Below are positions 6,785-9,660 of a stretch of DNA of 9,660 nucleotides, in pieces (position 1 is the first letter of the stretch; the number at the start of each line of letters is the position of its first letter). The position numbers and the translations under genes are program-made. Under the pieces are notes generated by a model. It was given only the letters and a program-made list of their open reading frames with translations, ran no database searches and was not told the DNA's origin. This stretch comes from Actinomycetota bacterium (GTDB lineage Bacteria; Actinomycetota; Actinomycetes; Nanopelagicales; Nanopelagicaceae), in NCBI GenBank assembly GCA_009927705.1, contig RFMK01000147.1, forward strand, positions 1-9,660. Direction: 5' to 3'.

Positions 6785-7825
6785 ATGGCAACCCAAGCAA
6801 ACCGTTGGACATTTTTAGGTCGCGATATGGCGATCGACCTCGGTACTGCTAATACCTTGGTTTATGTTCGAGGCAAAGGAATCGTTCTTAACGAGCCAAG
6901 CGTCGTTGCCGTCAATCAAGAGACCGGGGCTGTGCTCGCAGTCGGTACCGAAGCGAAGAAGATGATTGGTCGCACTCCAGGAAGCATTGTTGCTATCCGC
7001 CCATTGAAAGATGGCGTTATCGCTGACTTTGATACAACTGCTTTGATGATCAAGTACTTCATCCGCCAAGTCCACAAGCGCACATATCTCGCAAAACCAC
7101 GTATCGTCATCTGCGTACCGTCCGGCATCACCGGTGTCGAACAACGCGCTGTTAAGGATGCAGGCTACGAAGCTGGAGCGCGCAAGGTTTACATCATCGA
7201 AGAGCCTATGGCCGCCGCAATCGGCGCTGGCCTACCAATCCACGAACCAACCGGAAACATGGTTGTTGATATTGGTGGCGGAACGACAGAAGTCGCTGTT
7301 ATTTCACTTGGAGGCATAGTTTCCGCGCTTTCAATTCGCGTTGGCGGTGACGAATTGGATCAAGCAATCATGAATTGGGTGAAGAAGGAGTTTTCGCTCA
7401 TGCTTGGTGAACGAACTGCAGAAGAAATTAAGATGGCAATTGGTTCTGCATATCCACTTCGCGACGAACCAGATGCAGAAATCCGCGGCCGTGATTTAGC
7501 GACCGGACTTCCGAAAACAATTGTTGTTTCGTCTGAAGATATTCGAAAAGCTTTAGAGGAACCAGTAAATGCAATTGTTAATGCAGTTAAAGGAACTTTG
7601 GATCGAACGCCACCAGAACTTGCAGCCGATCTCATGGATCGCGGCATCGTTCTCACAGGTGGCGGCGCCCTTCTTAAAGGCCTAGACGAAAGATTGCGAC
7701 ATGAAACTGGTATGCCAATCCATGTTGCAGAACGTCCGTTACAAGCAGTGGTTGAAGGTTCTGGAAAGTGCGTAGAAGAGTTTGAAGCGCTAGAGAAAGT
7801 ACTAATCTCCGAGCCTCGCCGATAG
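6785..7825 (+). CDS. mreB: Rod shape-determining protein MreB (bacterial actin)
   Basis: Actin-like ATPase that forms short membrane-bound filaments and guides lateral peptidoglycan synthesis. The chosen ATG gives 346 residues, a normal length; an in-frame GTG at 6779 would add two residues but sits too close to the ribosome binding site. The phosphate-1 loop AIDLGTANT (16-24, Asp18), the IIEEPMAAAIG segment (137-147) with the conserved glutamates, phosphate-2 VVDIGGGTTEV (160-170) and the adenosine-binding TGGGALLKGLD (291-301) are all seen. The GKCVEEFEAL stretch near the C-terminus resembles Streptomyces MreB. The first ten residues, with Trp8 and Phe10, precede the core and might help membrane contact, which is an inference. 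It heads mreBCD-mrdA, seven bases before mreC. A DnaK or FtsA identity is excluded by length and motifs. Confidence 0.98.
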   Translation: MATQANRWTFLGRDMAIDLGTANTLVYVRGKGIVLNEPSVVAVNQETGAVLAVGTEAKKMIGRTPGSIVAIRPLKDGVIADFDTTALMIKYFIRQVHKRTYLAKPRIVICVPSGITGVEQRAVKDAGYEAGARKVYIIEEPMAAAIGAGLPIHEPTGNMVVDIGGGTTEVAVISLGGIVSALSIRVGGDELDQAIMNWVKKEFSLMLGERTAEEIKMAIGSAYPLRDEPDAEIRGRDLATGLPKTIVVSSEDIRKALEEPVNAIVNAVKGTLDRTPPELAADLMDRGIVLTGGGALLKGLDERLRHETGMPIHVAERPLQAVVEGSGKCVEEFEALEKVLISEPRR

Positions 7826-7832
7826 GTCTAAT

Positions 7833-8750
7833 ATGGCGAATCGGGGAGCGAACAGGACGAGACTCTTATGGGTCTCACTCTTGGTAACTTCGCTCTTTCT
7901 CATCACTCTCGATCTTCGCGGAATTAATCTCATTAACTCGATTCGAACGGGCTCTCAATCCTTCCTTGCGCCTATCCAAAGAGTAGGAAGTAATGTTCTC
8001 TCGCCATTCAGCAACCTATTTACAGATCTCTCCAATTTTGGGCGGACTAATTCGAAAATAGATTCACTAAAGACTGAGAATGAAGAGCTGAGGAGTCAGC
8101 TAATTTTCAATAAAAATGTCCTAGGCGAACTCGAACAACTTAAGGGAGTTCTTGATCTTGCTGGACAAGCTCGCTTTAAGGTCGTCGCGGCTCGAGTAAT
8201 AAGTAAAGGCGGTACTGGAACTTTCAGTGAAACTCTTGTGCTTGATGCAGGAAGTGATGCTGGAATCAAGCGTGATATGACGGTTATTGCCAGCGCAGGT
8301 TTAGTTGGTGTCGTGAAATCAACGACTAAAAGCTCAGCAGTTGTTCTTTTGATGAGCGATCCTTCATTTCGAATTGGCGTGAGAATTGCAGGAACGCAAG
8401 ATATGGGAATTCTCTCTGGTGAAGGTGAGGGAAAGTTTTCATTGCGAATGTTGAGCGCAACTGGACAACTCAAACCAGGTGATGTGCTTCTTTCCCGAGG
8501 CAGTTCGGGGGATAAGCCATTTGTCCCAGGTGTGCCCGTTGGCAAAGTAATCACGATTGATAACTCAACTGGCCAATTAACAAAACAAGGTCGCGTCATG
8601 GGATTTGTTGATCTCAACGCGCTCGGTGTTGTTTCAGTAGTTGTCGACAGCATGGGAAGAAATCCGGGCGATGCGCTTGTGCCAAAAGCGCCTGCGCCAG
8701 CACCAACCGTTACTGTTTTTGTTACGCCCAAACCATCACCAACTGAGTAG
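7833..8750 (+). CDS. mreC: Rod shape-determining protein MreC
   Basis: Membrane-anchored scaffold of the elongasome; in other bacteria it binds and activates PBP2. The 305-residue protein starts with a short basic end (Arg4, Arg8, Arg10), a membrane helix (about 11-28), a linker and a coiled coil (about 72-106) that drives dimer formation. Two beta-rich subdomains follow (about 114-275), with family-like segments AGLVGVV (155-161) and the MSDPSFRIGVRI region (174-185). A Pro/Ala-rich tail of about 20 residues (284-305) ends the protein. The ATG is seven bases after the mreB stop, with only a weak AGG-type ribosome binding site (around 7822-7826), so coupling to mreB translation is likely. Identity is secure from domain order and neighbours. 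Confidence 0.95.
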   Translation: MANRGANRTRLLWVSLLVTSLFLITLDLRGINLINSIRTGSQSFLAPIQRVGSNVLSPFSNLFTDLSNFGRTNSKIDSLKTENEELRSQLIFNKNVLGELEQLKGVLDLAGQARFKVVAARVISKGGTGTFSETLVLDAGSDAGIKRDMTVIASAGLVGVVKSTTKSSAVVLLMSDPSFRIGVRIAGTQDMGILSGEGEGKFSLRMLSATGQLKPGDVLLSRGSSGDKPFVPGVPVGKVITIDNSTGQLTKQGRVMGFVDLNALGVVSVVVDSMGRNPGDALVPKAPAPAPTVTVFVTPKPSPTE

Positions 8751-8754
8751 GGCC

Positions 8755-9273
8755 ATGACATTTAATCGAGTGCCTGCGATCTTCGCTACATTTCTTCTAC
8801 TTTTCTTATTGCAAGAATCTTTATTGAACAAGATTGATTTCTTTATCGGAGGCTTCTCGCTTTACCTTGCTTTTTTTATGGCATGGATTATGCAAGATGA
8901 GAGAAATAGTGCAGTCGCAACAGGTTTCATCGCCGGATTCATCGCAGATTTATCCCCAACGCTAGAAGCGCCATTCGGTTTATGGACATTCATTTTGACG
9001 GCAATGAGCTATGTCATGGCAACCAATGTGCGTGCAGCGTTAGATGCTGAACTCAGTCCTGTGGTGATGTCTGCGGTCACCGTGATTGGAAGTTCAATCG
9101 CACTCTTCTCATTTGTCATCTGCGGAGCAATCCTTGGTCAAGAAGTGGGTTCGACGTCATATGTCATCCAAGAAATCTTTGGAAATGCGCTGTGGACGCT
9201 CTTGCTCTCACCGTTGTATGTGCCGATTGCTATCGGGGTTTATCGAGCAACTTTGACCGCGAGGAATCGCTAA
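8755..9273 (+). CDS. mreD: Rod shape-determining protein MreD
   Basis: Small integral membrane protein of the elongasome that accompanies MreC. The start is placed at the ATG at 8755, four bases after the mreC stop. The reading frame stays open upstream to 8641, but that part lies inside mreC and lacks MreD character. The 172-residue product has about six hydrophobic segments (roughly 6-24, 28-46, 54-66, 73-92, 102-127, 139-162). The GFIAGFIADLSPT stretch (57-69) matches the conserved acidic-loop motif of MreD (G-x-x-x-D-L). The ribosome binding site is poor (AGTAGG overlapping the mreC stop), pointing to coupling. Sequence identity in this family is low in general, so the call leans on topology and on its place between mreC and mrdA. 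Confidence 0.92.
   Translation: MTFNRVPAIFATFLLLFLLQESLLNKIDFFIGGFSLYLAFFMAWIMQDERNSAVATGFIAGFIADLSPTLEAPFGLWTFILTAMSYVMATNVRAALDAELSPVVMSAVTVIGSSIALFSFVICGAILGQEVGSTSYVIQEIFGNALWTLLLSPLYVPIAIGVYRATLTARNR
9261..9266 (+). promoter_or_regulatory. Ribosome binding site of mrdA
   Basis: GAGGAA lies within the last codons of mreD, seven bases before the ATG at 9274 that directly abuts the mreD stop. It supports this start codon. Confidence 0.7.
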
Positions 9274-9660
9274 ATGCGTAGTCGCTCACAGTTGCAACTC
9301 TTAGTAGTTCAGATTTTTGTTGCTTCTCTCATGCTTGCTTTAGTTGGTCGGCTTTTCTACCTCCAAGTTGCTGATGGACCCCGATATCAAGAGGCAGCGC
9401 TCGACATTCAGAGTAGAGATATTGTCACTCCGGCTCTCCGCGGATTAATTGTTGATAACGAAGGCAATGCATTTGCAATTAATAAGGCCGGACTTATGGT
9501 GACAGCAGATAGGTCGATTCTCGATAAGCAAAGTGATAAAGGTCGTGCGGTTCTGTTTCGAGTAGCTGAGGTCTTAGAACTTAATTTCATTGATGTCTTC
9601 GCTCGTACTCGACTCTGTGGCGAGCTTCCCAAAGGCGAGCGAGATGGTTGTTGGAACGGG
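9274..9660 (+). CDS. mrdA: Penicillin-binding protein 2 (elongasome transpeptidase), 5' part only
   Basis: Class B penicillin-binding protein that cross-links peptidoglycan during cell elongation, working with MreC/MreD and a RodA glycosyltransferase. Only the first 129 residues are inside the window, so the transpeptidase domain with its serine motifs is not visible. What is seen is a short basic N-terminus, a membrane helix (about 8-31, ending GRLFYLQV), and the start of the PBP dimerisation domain with TPALRGLIVDNEGNAFA (52-68), the family's RG-x-I-x-D signature. Cys115 and Cys126, near the motif CWNG, appear to be shared by other actinobacterial PBP2 proteins. The ATG abuts the mreD stop with no gap. 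By synteny rodA should follow downstream. Other class B PBPs are possible in principle, but the mreBCD context favours PBP2. Confidence 0.93.
   Translation, partial: MRSRSQLQLLVVQIFVASLMLALVGRLFYLQVADGPRYQEAALDIQSRDIVTPALRGLIVDNEGNAFAINKAGLMVTADRSILDKQSDKGRAVLFRVAEVLELNFIDVFARTRLCGELPKGERDGCWNG

Noticed and set aside
8641..8754. Upstream extension of mreD by 38 codons
   Set aside because: The extension lies within mreC in another frame, is not hydrophobic like the rest of MreD, and the ATG at 8755 fits the usual MreD start.
8096..8761. Antisense open frame of 221 codons opposite mreC
   Set aside because: It lies entirely opposite mreC apart from a few bases, has low-complexity Gly/Ala/Thr/Pro content reflecting the mreC codons, and resembles no family I know.
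1..9660. Mobile elements, CRISPR arrays, tRNA or rRNA genes, prophage or defence genes
   Set aside because: No transposase, integrase, direct repeat array, tRNA-like cloverleaf or foreign-looking composition was seen on either strand; genes are continuous, collinear and housekeeping.

Overview
The window is a compact, all-plus-strand stretch of housekeeping genes from what is almost certainly an actinobacterium (Actinomycetota). The order clpP2 - clpX - valS - folC - DUF4233 gene - ndk - mreB - mreC - mreD - mrdA is, from established knowledge, the same backbone found in Streptomyces (the SCO2617-SCO2608 region), and its valS-folC-DUF4233-ndk part is also found in Mycobacterium. The protein sequences agree: ClpP is of the actinobacterial ClpP2 type, ClpX starts with the actinobacterial-style zinc domain, and DUF4233 is an actinobacterial family. 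Base composition, spot-counted by eye, is in the mid-40s percent G+C, unusually low for the phylum. Together with near-zero spacers this suggests a streamlined planktonic lineage such as the freshwater acI / Nanopelagicales group. The phylum is well supported; the order is an inference.

Layout. Positions 6-629 encode ClpP2. A 99-base spacer (630-728), the only sizeable non-coding stretch, carries an inverted repeat and a possible clpX promoter. ClpX (729-2015) follows, then valyl-tRNA synthetase (2037-4625), folylpolyglutamate synthase (4632-5984), a small four-helix membrane protein of unknown function (5984-6325) and nucleoside diphosphate kinase (6335-6772). The cell-shape cluster comes next: mreB (6785-7825), mreC (7833-8750), mreD (8755-9273) and the first 129 codons of penicillin-binding protein 2 (9274 to the window end). 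Gaps between genes downstream of clpX are 21, 6, -1, 9, 12, 7, 4 and 0 bases. No terminator is visible between any pair.

How the genes work together. ClpX unfolds proteins and feeds them to the ClpP1P2 chamber; a clpP1 gene probably lies just upstream, outside the window. ValS, FolC and Ndk are basic supply enzymes for translation, one-carbon metabolism and nucleotides. MreB, MreC, MreD and PBP2 form the elongasome that builds lateral cell wall in rod-shaped cells. Their presence argues for MreB-directed wall growth, unlike the polar growth of Mycobacterium and Corynebacterium, which lack MreB.

I looked for a new or unusual system and did not find one; this is an ordinary conserved region. 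The modest points worth a second look are the spacer palindrome before clpX, the probable leaderless start of ndk (and less clearly of valS), a four-residue insertion next to the Ndk active site, and the uncharacterised DUF4233 membrane protein.
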